From: Epiperipatus broadwayi | Taxonomy: Eukaryota; Onychophora; Udeonychophora; Euonychophora; Peripatidae | NCBI GenBank assembly: GCA_028023455.1 | Contig: JAQFVV010000205.1 | Location: 1,533,353-1,597,352 of the forward strand | Length of the DNA: 64,000 nucleotides | Direction of reading: 5' to 3' | Shown here: positions 11,332 through 22,277 of the stretch, one piece after another | Position numbering within the stretch: the first letter of the stretch is position 1 | Layout: every line of letters begins with the position of its first letter | Notes under the pieces: model-generated | Database searches by the model: none | What the model was told of the DNA's origin: nothing | What the model saw: only the letters and a program-made list of their open reading frames with translations | Position numbers and translations under genes: made by a program

Positions 11332-12097
11332 TCATACTACATCTACTAATTACACAAATATATCCCATCCATTGAACCAATTCAACTACGAAATGAATAA
11401 CCTAAGATTACCCTCCCTTAATACAACTTTACAAAACTATATAGCCATTCACGCCCGACTTAATTTTAACATTTAAATACGTTCGCACAGATTTGTTTAA
11501 AAATGTTGGGTATAGATCGATTACATAGATTCCACGGTCAAAAACATTTCAAAATAAACATAAACGATCAAAATACAAAATTATTGATACCGACTATCGC
11601 AGAGGGAAACTTATAAGTAACCCAATAGTATTCACCATAAGATACTTGCGTTGTCACCAATAACTTAAAAGACATCCGAATAAATACATTTTAGATACTC
11701 ACCGTAAGGTATCATTATTTATTGAATGTCTATATATTTTGATCAAATATGAAAACCAAAATATAATTAACCGCAAACGAATCCATGCAAGCGTCTATAA
11801 ACAACTTAAATTTCATACATTTAAAATCTTTACAATAAGGAAAAAAAAATGGAAATGATGTTTGTCAATCGGGAAACATATAAAATTAAACATTATTAAT
11901 TTGATTTAAAAACTTACAAAAGTCAGATAAGAGTCCGTTTTTTAACATTTAAGTTGGCTTGTTTATCAATTTGTAAAACTTGACGAAAGTTCTTAATTGA
12001 TTTTCACAATTGTTCATTTCATATAGCCCATGGTATAAGAGTCCAGGTTTATGCTTTTAATTCCCCCGACGCCTCCGTTGGAAGGTAATGTTCTGGA
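11332..12097. other. Non-coding stretch
   Basis: No gene recognised. The end of the stretch (12,027-12,084) has an exon-like look, discussed among the findings. Confidence 0.35.
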
Positions 12098-12779
12098 GAT
12101 GGCAATAGCTGGTTCAAGGTATCACAGTTTGTTCATTTTTTTTTTTTATATAGAGAGTGTGGTATGTGCGTCATGCCACATCTCAAACACAAAACGCTGG
12201 AATTGTCCGAAAAAACTGTATTTCCCTTTTTATATTATCCATAAGGATTCAATGAACAAAACGTCACCAATCCATCACTTTCGTTAGGGTCTGAGCCAAG
12301 GCTTAGTGCTTCCATTGGTCAAGCTAAAATCCCTTTCTTCTCTTATCTAACTTTCCGTCTGACTTTTTAATTAAACAGCTTTTAGATAATTAATAAACAA
12401 TCATTTCCATTTATAGATTACAGGAATTAATTAATACCTGTTTTTATTTTAACTTACGTTATTTTTTTATTAAAATATTTTTATAAATCTTTTTTTTTTA
12501 TAAAAAAATACATTCAAATACCTTTTTTTATTTATTAAAAAAAATATTTTTAAAGTTTATCATCTGTGCGAATGTATATACGTATAACAAACATTTTTAA
12601 TTTTAGCGTTTAGTTTTTTTTTACTTTTATTTGCGAACTTTTAAGTTTTTATTTTAAATTAATGTAACGACATATTTATATATCGTTACATATCAGTAAA
12701 CTTCCTCAAAAAACAAAAAACATTAAAAAAAAAAAAAAAAATGAACAGACCGTGATACCTTGAACCAGCTATTGCCATC
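12098..12779. mobile_element. Non-autonomous DNA element with about 50-bp terminal inverted repeats
   Basis: The left end (GATGGCAATAGCTGGTTCAA and on to a T-run at about 12,148) is found in reverse complement at the right end (A-run from about 12,727, ending GCTATTGCCATC at 12,779), with two or three mismatches over about 50 bp. The 682-bp element holds no transposase frame. No convincing target duplication was visible, so its superfamily is open. Confidence 0.7.
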
Positions 12780-13810
12780 GTTACAATATGTTCACATAAA
12801 GAATGTACTTGTCCATTTCTGTATATTACAAAATGATGTCGTACTCATCGCAGGTCAAATAAAATGGAGAATTGTTAGTCTCTTACAGCAAATAAACATA
12901 CTTTATTAAATTTTTTTTTTTGCTGTCAATAACTTTTTTCCTGTGGGAATGTTTTTTAATTTATTATTAACTTCAGAAACTATACAATTATCCCAACTTA
13001 TTGTTATCTATTTCAAATTCTCAGTTAAACTTTTCAGACTTTAAGGTTTTTAATATAATGCAAAAATTTTTTACAGTTCTTATTTTCTGATGCTATTAAA
13101 TCAATGGTTTTCATTTTTCATTTATGAAAGATCCCTGTATATAAAAGATAAACGAACAATACACGTGAGTTTTATGACAACAATTATTGGTCATATTTTT
13201 CAATTTAGAATAATTTGAATACTAAAAAAGAGAGTATGCTATTTCTTAAATTTTGTAAATATTTTAGCTTTACCCATAAAAAAGATTTTATTGCTTGAAA
13301 TATTGTACATCAACATTTGAAGGGATACTGAAATATAGGGGTTATTAACATAACCCCCCCCCCCCCAAATAACATTATTAATAAATGTGATCTAATGTGG
13401 AGCTCCAGGAAGGAAAAATATCTGCTGCCTTATTAAATTTACGTATTTTACTATTTTAATTTTTTTATTATTTACATTTTGCTTTTCAGTGCATGTATTT
13501 GAAATAATGTATATTGATACAGTGCATACCACAGTTTCATTCACCGTACTTTTGGAAGCAAATAAATAAACTGAAGAAATAAATTTTCAAGTTCAAATTT
13601 ATGTACTGGAACTTATACTTATCCCCTGGAAATATTTGTTAGATTTATTTAATTTTTTCTATATATATATTTCCATATATTTATCCTTTTATACAACAAT
13701 AGTAGAAAAAAAAGCAATGGTTATTTATCGATTGATATTACTATAATTATGGTAATAAACCCAGAAACTGTCAAACAAATTCACATTATCATTGCTGCAT
13801 TTTGTATACT
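12780..13810. other. Non-coding stretch with a poly-C run
   Basis: No gene seen. A run of 13 C (13,354-13,366) stands out in such AT-rich DNA. Confidence 0.5.
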
Positions 13811-14640
13811 ATGGCTTCTCCTTTCTCAGAATCAGTAATCTCTCAGCTATTATGCCCAGAAAAACCTGTTAGCAACCTTACCTTCTCTTTCCGTTCTCCA
13901 TCCTAAGTTTTTCCTATATTCTTCTCTGTTGCTCTATCCCATTTCTACAATATTATCTTTATCCACTCTATGGCTTTTATATCTAAATCTCCCTTATCTT
14001 TTTCCAAACCCAGCATAAAAAACAATAACCCACTTTCTGTATAATCACTTTTTTCATATTTATTCTTCCATAACTTTATTATTTGTATCTTTTCTGTTTT
14101 TAAGCATTTACATTCAATTAACAGATGCTTAATAATTTCTATTCCTTCCTTACACAATTTACAGACTAAATCACCCATATTTTTCCATTTACATGTATAT
14201 TCTGTTATTGCCAAAGGTCCCGTTCGAGCCTTAAACAATAAATTATTTTCCTTGCTATTATCATAAAGTAATTTGCACCTAATGTTCTGTTTACTTTTAT
14301 ATATATTTAAACTCTTTTTACTCTCCATACTAGTTCTCCATCTCTCCAAACTCGCTATTTTTTATTAAGATATCTATTCTTTTATCCCATTCCTTACCAC
14401 TATAACACTCAACAATCCTCTTAACACAATCATCCCACCATTTCTATAAGTATACTGACATAAAGTCTTTATCCAAATTTTCTGCATACCACATTACCTT
14501 TCTCACCCATCTTGTTGCCTGTCTTTACTCATAACGCAATTGAATACTATTTTGGCTATTCTCTTATTATCCATAAATTGCAATCTATTGAACGTTTTCA
14601 TTTTATTTTTTGCATCTCTCACATAAAAATTTAAAAGTTG
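13811..14640 (-). pseudogene. LINE fragment: ORF2 C-terminus and 3' UTR
   Basis: Minus-strand sequence closely matches the copy at about 39,230-40,020. An open piece (13,945-14,349) carries a zinc-binding tail, CKLCKEGIEIIKHLLIECKC (C-x2-C...H...C). This Cys/His module follows the reverse transcriptase in many non-LTR retrotransposons with an apurinic-type endonuclease. The 3' untranslated part (13,811-13,944) shares the GGAGAAG end and the CTGGGCATA stretch with other copies in this window. The RT itself is absent, so this is a 5'-truncated dead copy, as is usual for LINE insertion. Confidence 0.75.
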
Positions 14641-15302
14641 ATATTTATATACGTGAACTTACTTATCCACAGGAAACATTTGTTGCTAGATTTACTTATT
14701 TATATATATATCCATGTAATTATAAATAAATATTGTTAGTGTTGTAATGATTTTTGTAATGTAAGTCTTAGCTCTTTTATACATTTAATAATTGATAGTT
14801 TGCTATCACTAAATATTACAGATGTTCTATCTAATAAGTCAAATTAATACATATTCATTTTTGAAATGTTAATAGATATTTTTTTGTTTCTTTTTTATCT
14901 TTAATATTGCATTTTTAATATTAATTATTATATTTTTATTTATTTTACTTTTTAATATAGTAATAATCTATGCTTATTATTTATTCACATTTTTAAATTA
15001 AAATCTCAGTTTACTTTGATATTCGTTAAATAACAAAATCACAATTCATACAAATATTCGTTAATAACAAAATCACAATTCATACAAACGACATAAATCT
15101 TAAAACAATGCATTTTTTTAAATGCAGCACATTTTAACATAATGAAATTCATCAAAAAATATATATTATTCATGTTATGAAGTGCTTTTACTTATTGATA
15201 AAAGAAAATATACCTATGTGTTTGAAAAAGGTTTTTAATAGATATATCTTGGCCAATTTTTACTTATACTTAACAGAAGAGTAGTTTAGAGACTTCCAAC
15301 AA
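14641..15302. other. Non-coding stretch
   Basis: AT-rich, with a duplicated phrase (ATTCGTTAA.TAACAAAATCA) at about 15,021-15,075. Nothing else recognised. Confidence 0.45.
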
Positions 15303-15528
15303 CTCAGTGAAATATGTTGAGATGTGTATTAGGAGTAACAATAAGAAATAGAAAACAAAATACCTTGGTGAGAGGAGATATGGGCATTACTGATCTTATT
15401 GAAAGTATTTAGAAATAATTGTTAGAAGAAATGATAATAGATGGATAGTTGAAATTTTAAATTGGATTCTGAATAGTTGTAAAAGTCCTGGAAAGAGATC
15501 TCATATGAAATGGATGGGTGAATTATAA
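15303..15528 (+). pseudogene. Second LINE type (RTE-like) C-terminal fragment
   Basis: Read with frameshifts, this stretch gives MLGVTIRNRKQ-like wording, then VRGDMGITDLIESI, then RRNDNRWIVEILNWI, and ends KRSHMKWMGEL and a stop. That order (MLG...RDR, TGVTDIIERI, DNRW...ILEW.P, GRP..RW.DEL) is the familiar C-terminal tail after the reverse transcriptase in endonuclease-reverse transcriptase LINEs of the RTE type. The WAGH segment between ESI and RRND is missing. It differs from the Cys/His-tailed LINE elsewhere in the window, so at least two non-LTR families are present. Confidence 0.7.
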
Positions 15529-15996
15529 TTTCTTTTTGCTTTTTGTTCTACTATGCATTGATTTACATATATATATATAATACCCATTACATCTTCATTG
15601 AATACTTTATAATACAATTTATAAAATAAGGTTTATTCCTTGTTGTTTATAATTTCAACTGCCCCGCAGTTATCAGAGCTAGAATATTCAAATAAACATA
15701 ACCACGTAATTAGTGCTTATCTATATATATATGTACATATAATTATAAAAAACAATATATAAAATATCGTATAGTACGGATTCTTAAACATATAAAATTT
15801 TAAATGAATCCAGTAACTATATGGCCTTATATATTTTAAATAAGTTTAGAAATATTAATTTTTTATGTTATTTTTGATTGATTTCTTTTGCATATATTGT
15901 TTTATATTTTTAGTATATTTATTATATTTTACTTTTATGTGATTTTTAAATTTTTTGTTAATGTAATTTATTTCTATCTCTTTAATTAATTATGTA
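15529..15996. other. Non-coding stretch
   Basis: AT-rich filler with short (TA)n tracts. No gene or repeat recognised. Confidence 0.45.
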
Positions 15997-17291
15997 CACC
16001 TGGGTCTCGTTTTATGCGGTAGATTGGTTCGTCAGAAAACGCGCACAAAAGAAATCGCACAAAAATAGACTTAACTTACCTTGAGAAATGGGGAATAGGT
16101 ACTATAATTTTCCAAAAATTGCATAAAAGCAAAGCAACAACATAAAATTACTTAAAAATTCGCATAAAAAAAAAAATAAGGAAATAAAATATGACTAATA
16201 AAAAATTTCAAATTTGAAAAAAATTGATACAAGACAAACTTTTTTTATTAACTACAATATTTAATTTTATTCAAAACAATATATTTTTATGCGTAATTTA
16301 CATTTTTTTCATACATGTATGGTATTTTTATCATTATCACTATTTGAGACATCAGATTCATCATGATGTGATTTGATGTGAGGTACTATAGCTTCTTAAA
16401 CAAAGTCAAGAGGAAATACAACTAAAACTTTTTCCAAACACTGTTGATCCTTCCCATTTCACTAAGCGATCTAAAATTGAAATTTTTGTTTCCAAAGAAA
16501 TTCATTTTCTTGGTGTTTTTTTTCTCTCCGTTAGAGTAAATTAAAAGTTTAAAAAAAAAATAAGAACTTACACTTACAATAATAAAAAGACACCGACTCA
16601 CCACTGTTGGGCAAAATTTAATTAAAAATTAAATTCTTATTTTTGTCTTTAATTTTCAATTCTATTTAAAAATCAAATTTCATCGTTTCACATCATCTTA
16701 ATTTCATATCACATTACGTAATTTTTAAATTGTTAATTACAATTAAAAATCAGATTTTAATTGTCAAATTTAATTGTGCCCACCGCTGTTACTCACCATT
16801 TAAAAATAAACTTGTGGACACTAAATGATTAATTGATTACGTACTCTTTTTATAAAAAGCAAAAATAGAATGTGATTTAAAATGCAAAAACAAAAACATA
16901 CATAGTATTTTTCATCTATAACATTTGAACAGATTTACATTATAGTCTTGTAAAATTTAATGTGGGTATATAAAATGGGGAAATCCTGATTTTAAGTGAA
17001 TTATGAACTTCTTTATTGCATAAAATCTATTACAGTACTATTATAAAGTGCTGAAAATATTGAAATTATTAGATGGAAGTGGAACTCTGATAATGCGCTA
17101 TTACGTTAAATATGACGTGAGTGCGCGAAATTTATAATATTTAAAATAATAGTGCATTATTGGAGCTCAACTTCTGATCTAATAATTTTTATCGCATAAA
17201 AGAAAACCGCATACAAAGATATTAAGAAGAAACATGAATCGCATAATTTCAAAATCGCATTAAATAAATCTGCATAAAAGAGACCCGAGTG
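15997..17291 (-). mobile_element. pogo/Tigger-like DNA transposon remnant, 1,295 bp
   Basis: The ends are inverted copies: CACCTGGGTCTCGTTTTATG at the left and, reversed, CACTCGGGTCTCTTTTATGC at the right. Each is flanked by TA (15,995-15,996 and 17,292-17,293), the target duplication of the Tc1/mariner/pogo group. TTTTATGCG motifs recur just inside both ends, a subterminal feature typical of Tigger-type elements. The length is about half that of a full element. A decayed transposase C-terminus lies inside. Confidence 0.75.
16309..16604 (-). pseudogene. Decayed pogo/Tigger transposase C-terminus
   Basis: Minus-strand reading gives SEMGRINSVWKKF, then after a frame change LVVFPLDFV, a stop, and a strongly acidic tail KSHHDESDVSNSDNDKN. 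A WKK(L/V)...DF segment followed by an acidic Ser/Asp/Glu tail is how many Tigger-type transposases end. The catalytic DDE/D region is missing. At least one frameshift and one stop make it non-functional. Identification rests on its position within TA-flanked Tigger-like ends plus this weak similarity. Confidence 0.5.
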
Positions 17292-17415
17292 TATAGCTAT
17301 TTTTTCCAAATTTGTAATTCTTTTTAAATAACTTTACCTCTAACTCTTAACTGCTCTAATTGAATTTTTTTTAAAAATTGTTTAATATTTTTTTTACTAT
17401 ATTCTTCAATATAAT

Positions 17416-18508
17416 CAGGAGTGGCCAACCTTTTTGAAAGTATGTGTGCAGTGAAAAATTTTAATAGGCTTTGTCATATTATGTTATCAAAATATATGAT
17501 ATGCCATTGTTTTATTATTATTATTAATTTTTCTAACTTCGATTTACAAAGAATGTGTACTTATCTTTGGAAAGGTGATTGAAATCAAATATTGGGTCAC
17601 TGGTTTAAATTCCCATAGAATCTTTATTTTTTAATTTAAAAACTAATTAAAAAAATATTGTTTTAATAATTATTTACCTAGTTAAATTGAATTTTTGAAC
17701 ATTTTTTATAAAATCATAATTCTAAAATGTAATTTTTGAACACCAACTCCTAAGAAACCTATTCATATCATTTCTTTTATAAATTTATTTATACATTTTA
17801 CATATTTTAAATTGAAATATCTCAAAAAAAATTTTTTTTCTGAATATTATTTTATTGTTATCACATTTTTTTTTTTATATATACTAAAACATCATTGTAG
17901 GAGTCTAAAAAAAAGATACAATTATTTTTTAATTAAATGTCAATCAATTTCAGTTCTTTCCTTCATTGGCAAAAGACATACGTTTTTTCTTTCACAGAGT
18001 AAACTGTGAAAACCATTCTTATTATTAATTGAGATGTCCCCGTTACATCTAAAGATTCATCCATTTGAAGTGAATGCCAAGAGCATCTATCCATATCAGT
18101 TTTAAGTTGATCTTTGATATTAGCAGATGTTTTAGCGATTCTTTTTGTTGTATTTTGTGATAATTGTAAATCATTTATTGAAGCGAGTATTTCTCGCCTG
18201 TTAGAGAAAGTATTGAAAATGGAATCTGCACCAGATATAAAGCATCTTTAAATAATTCCCCATCTAAATATAATTTTTTTGCAAGAAAATGTGCAATTTT
18301 GAATAATGCTGTAATAACATTTTTTGATTTATCCTGTATCTTTTTAAACAATGATTGCTGGTTCGATAATTTTATCTTTATACTATTTATTTTTTCTTTT
18401 CTAATTTCACTTTAAGGCACATATTTTTGATAAAGTTCTTATATTCTAATTTAAAATGCTTTTCGGTATTAAATTTTTTAATTGATACATTCACAAACGA
18501 CATATGGC
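17416..18508 (-). mobile_element. hAT transposon, 3' part, interrupted by satellite
   Basis: The plus-strand left edge CAGGAGTGGCCAACC is a classic hAT terminus. Minus-strand coding remnants run inward: a BED-finger-like end at about 18,420-18,505 (FNTEKHFKLEY), then SQNTTKRIAKTSANIKDQL, then LQMDESLDVTGTSQLI at about 18,020-18,070. MDES.D is the hAT DESTD-type signature holding a catalytic Asp. The wording resembles the GTF2IRD2/ZBED5 group of hAT transposases. Several stops and shifts disable it. The 5' end is missing: the 435-bp satellite begins at 18,511, within or next to the BED finger. Confidence 0.75.
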
Positions 18509-18510
18509 AT

Positions 18511-19656
18511 AAACAGTGAGGATTGCCAATTCCTCTACAAGCTTTATGATAAATGCTTAGCCAGAGCCAGCACTCAAAATATCTCTGTCAGGAACCCCTC
18601 CCCAAACCCCTGACCATGGTTTCGTGCTTTGGCACTCCTCAGAGAGGTGTCAGGGTAGGTTCAGACACTAGATCTAAAAATACCAACCCAAAGCTAAGCA
18701 CTTAGCTAAAAGTTATCTATTGAGTGGAAAATCTGAAATTTTCAGACATGTACATGTCTTCAAACCCAGCTATCCAACTCAAATAGCTATATGGGGCTGA
18801 TGGATCTTCAGCCATGCCATATAGTAGTAGTCATAGCAATATAAAATTGCATAAGACTTTTTGGCAGAGACTATAAATAGTCAAAATAAAAATCATAGAT
18901 CAATTCATAGATCACATGACCCTATCTCTTAAGCTTGTAAGTTATAAACAGTGAGGATTGCCAATTCCTCTACAAGCTTTATGATAAATGCTTAGCCAGA
19001 GCCAGCACTCAAAATATCTCTGTCAGGAACCCCTCCCCAAACCCCTGACCATGGTTTCGTGCTTTGGCACTTCTCAGAGAGGTGTCAGGGTAGGTTCAGA
19101 CACTAGATCTAAAAATACCAACCCAAAGCTAAGCACTTAGCTAAAAGTTATCTATTGAGTGGAAAATCTGAAATTTTCAGACATGTACATGTCTTCAAAC
19201 CCAGCTATCCAACTCAAATAGCTATATGGGGCTGATGGATCTTCAGCCATGCCATATAGTAGTAGTCATAGCAATATAAAATTGCATAAGACTTTTTGGC
19301 AGAGACTATAAATAGTCAAAATAAAAGTCATAGATCAATTCATAGATCACATGACCCTATCTCTTAAGCTTGTAAGTTATAAACAGTGAGGATTGCCAAT
19401 TCCTCTACAAGCTTTATGATAAATGCTTAGCCAGAGCCAGCACTCAAAATATCTCTGTCAGGAACCCCTCCCCAAACCCCTGACCATGGTTTCGTGCTTT
19501 GGCACTCCTCAGAGAGGTGTCAGGGTAGGTTCAGACACTAGATCTAAAAATACCAACCCAAAGCTAAGCACTTAGCTAAAAGTTATCTATTGAGTGGAAA
19601 ATCTGAAATTTTCAGACATGTACATGTCTTCAAACCCAGCTATCCAACTCAAATAG
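18511..19656. repeat. 435-bp satellite, two full units and a partial, running into the gap
   Basis: Units begin at 18,511, 18,946 and 19,381 (AAACAGTGAGGATTGCC), exactly 435 bp apart. I saw only two differences between copies (CTCC/TTCT near 18,633 and AAATC/AAGTC near 18,890). The unit is less AT-rich than the neighbourhood and contains a CCCCTCCCCAAACCCC stretch. No open frame, tRNA box or snRNA match was found. Copy identity implies recent amplification or gene conversion. The third unit is cut by the assembly gap. Confidence 0.95.
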
Positions 19657-20156
19657 NNNNNNNNNNNNNNNNNNNNNNNNNNNNNNNNNNNNNNNNNNNN
19701 NNNNNNNNNNNNNNNNNNNNNNNNNNNNNNNNNNNNNNNNNNNNNNNNNNNNNNNNNNNNNNNNNNNNNNNNNNNNNNNNNNNNNNNNNNNNNNNNNNNN
19801 NNNNNNNNNNNNNNNNNNNNNNNNNNNNNNNNNNNNNNNNNNNNNNNNNNNNNNNNNNNNNNNNNNNNNNNNNNNNNNNNNNNNNNNNNNNNNNNNNNNN
19901 NNNNNNNNNNNNNNNNNNNNNNNNNNNNNNNNNNNNNNNNNNNNNNNNNNNNNNNNNNNNNNNNNNNNNNNNNNNNNNNNNNNNNNNNNNNNNNNNNNNN
20001 NNNNNNNNNNNNNNNNNNNNNNNNNNNNNNNNNNNNNNNNNNNNNNNNNNNNNNNNNNNNNNNNNNNNNNNNNNNNNNNNNNNNNNNNNNNNNNNNNNNN
20101 NNNNNNNNNNNNNNNNNNNNNNNNNNNNNNNNNNNNNNNNNNNNNNNNNNNNNNNN
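19657..20156. other. Assembly gap of 500 N
   Basis: Exactly 500 unknown bases, the usual placeholder for a gap of unknown size. It separates a satellite array from an LTR, both hard to assemble. It should contain the rest of the satellite and about 440 bp of the outer end of the gypsy LTR (see findings). Confidence 0.99.
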
Positions 20157-21643
20157 TCAGATCATCTGCTTCAATACAATAATAAACTATTTATCATTCA
20201 GAAAAAACATAATGTAATTATTTACATATATATAATTTAAAATCATGTGTATAATAAATAATACTACCATACATTATAAATCTACGTATTGTGTCATTAA
20301 AATGATTCAGGGTATGTTATATGTCTATATAAGATAATATCCATTCACACTAGATTAATAATAGAATGTATTCTGATATTAATTATGTTATTGTTTAAAA
20401 AGAAATTATGATAATTGTCAGGTAAGATTCTATTTGGAATATAATAAAACTTACTTCCAAATTGAAATAATTTAAAAACTTTTACCTTCGTCAGCCGTCA
20501 CTTTTACCAGAGCATATATCAAAATATCAACATCTAAATTTTATTAAATAAATAAAAATAAAACATTCATCTTATCAGTTCTCCAATTTAATATACGAAG
20601 TAATTTTTCCACGTAAATATAATTATCCCCAAAGGAAATAAAGTTTAAGAGTTATTAAAGTGCACAACGAAGTATTCCAAGATGTGAAAGAATAATGGTT
20701 TCATATTCCTCCTTAGATGAAATAAAATGATGATGAATGTTGAAAGGTAAAGTTCCTTGATCATTCTTCGAAGAGGTAATCCAAATATTCATTCTTTTAA
20801 ATATTTGCGTAGTAAAATATTTAAAATCTTCAATATAATACTCCATTATTAAGGCAACTTTTTTAGTGGAAATTACAATGATTATACTTTAGGCATTAAG
20901 TAGGAATAAATTTACATGTTCAGGTTTAAAACATCAGCAGAAATCCTTGGCATAAATTGTCTAGCCAAAGAACATCTTTATAAATTTTTGTCTTTTTAAA
21001 CATATGTTTTAAAAACTCATTTCAAAGATGTTGATAACTCTTATAACCTTGTCAATTTCAATGATTATTTTTTTATAGTTCTTTACAATATTAAAAGTAA
21101 GTAAATTAATTACTTGAAGACAGTTTTAAAATAGTGAATCTTCTTTTTTTCTTAAATGTGTTCTAAATTTGAACACATTTAAATTTACAGACGTAGTTAT
21201 TGCCTTGATAACTAAATAGAAGATTATTGTTATAACAACATTAGTTCATTTTTATACTGGATTAATTTCTGCAAATATATCACATAATCATGCTCACGCT
21301 CTCTATTGTTTAAAATATACAATTTGTAATGAACTCCAAACATTTATTTTCTTTGTTTCAACTGATAAAATGCAATGATGACTTACAGCTTTGTCAATGT
21401 CAAGTTTTGGTTAATAAAAAAATACTATTAGTTAGAAACATTTATTTATGTGTGTGTATAAACAAATTAGAATAATTCATTTTTAGAATTATTCTTTTAA
21501 TATTAATTAGTTTATGTATATAACTGATATATGAAAAGCTTAAGATAGGTATATGTTATTTATATCTGTTGATTCGATATAGGCACAATTAAATTCACAA
21601 AGAAACACAAATTGTTTTAGATGAGGCTCATATGGTACTCTCA
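20157..21643 (-). repeat. 3' LTR of the gypsy element (outer end in the gap)
   Basis: Direct repeat of 28,531-30,165 at roughly 97% identity. Its inner border, TGAGAGTACC on the minus strand, abuts the polypurine tract. Compared with the other LTR it lacks 151 bp, which there are bracketed by an 11-bp direct repeat (TCCATTATTAA). The first 20 bases after the gap match the other LTR only with indels. Confidence 0.88.
20655..20846 (-). CDS. Small open frame inside the 3' LTR (63 codons)
   Basis: An open frame with ATG start, mixed composition (KRMNIWITSSKNDQGTLPFN and on) and a stop, repeated in the other LTR at 29,030-29,314, where it is longer. It resembles real protein more than the chance frames nearby. 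No family recognised. Differences between the two LTR copies are mostly amino-acid changing, so there is no sign of selection since insertion. Confidence 0.35.
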   Translation of the reverse strand: MEYYIEDFKYFTTQIFKRMNIWITSSKNDQGTLPFNIHHHFISSKEEYETIILSHLGILRCAL

Positions 21644-21660
21644 CCTTACCCCCTTCCTTA
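21644..21660 (-). promoter_or_regulatory. Polypurine tract of the gypsy element
   Basis: On the minus strand AAGGAAGGGGGTAAGG lies directly against the LTR start TGAGAGTACC. This is the expected place and composition of the plus-strand DNA primer of reverse transcription, and it fixes the LTR border. Confidence 0.85.
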
Positions 21661-22277
21661 AAAGAGTTCAAATTTTACATTTACCATTAAAATTTGGACA
21701 CTTAATGTGTGTCAATGTTTGCATTAAATATAAAGTTGTGGAGCTTGTTTTTCTTTCCTGCTTTTATCAACCCTTATTATTTGCTCTATTTTTTTCTAAC
21801 CCTTTCTCTTTCTCTATATTAAGCATCATTCAATTTAAATAAAAGGACAAGGAGGTTTATATATATATATAGGGTTCGTACTTTTTCTTCCTTTTTTTAT
21901 TTATTTTCCTTTGATGGATTTATTGTCACGTGCCTCTTTTATAGATGACACATATATTTGTTTGGTATTCTCCATACTACTTTTCTTTAAGACTTATGGA
22001 CTCTTTTGAGAACTATCCAAAACATAAGAACATCCATCATTCAGCATGGATTAACTCTTAAAATGGTTTTAGTTTTCAGGTATCCTAAGAATTAATTTTA
22101 ATTGCTTAACATACCCTCATCAAAGAAAATTAATGTCTCTTTTGACTTATATACATCCTTATACATATATATACCTATATACTTTAAAATGAAAACTTTT
22201 TCTCTCCTTACCTATTCCACATGATCTTTTCTTTCAACATTTTATTCTATACATAAGTAGAATGTGGTAAAACATTA
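21661..22277 (-). other. 3' untranslated part of the gypsy element
   Basis: Between the integrase stop and the polypurine tract. AT-rich, with no env-like frame, signal peptide or membrane segment. Confidence 0.6.

Noticed and set aside
18511-19656. Satellite unit as a tandem snRNA, 5S rRNA or spliced-leader gene cluster
   Set aside because: No start or box matching U1, U2, U4, U5, U6 or 5S. ACTTTTTGGC resembles an Sm site, but there is no fitting leader and donor.
19590-20240. 216-codon frame across the gap
   Set aside because: Mostly unknown bases, no real frame.
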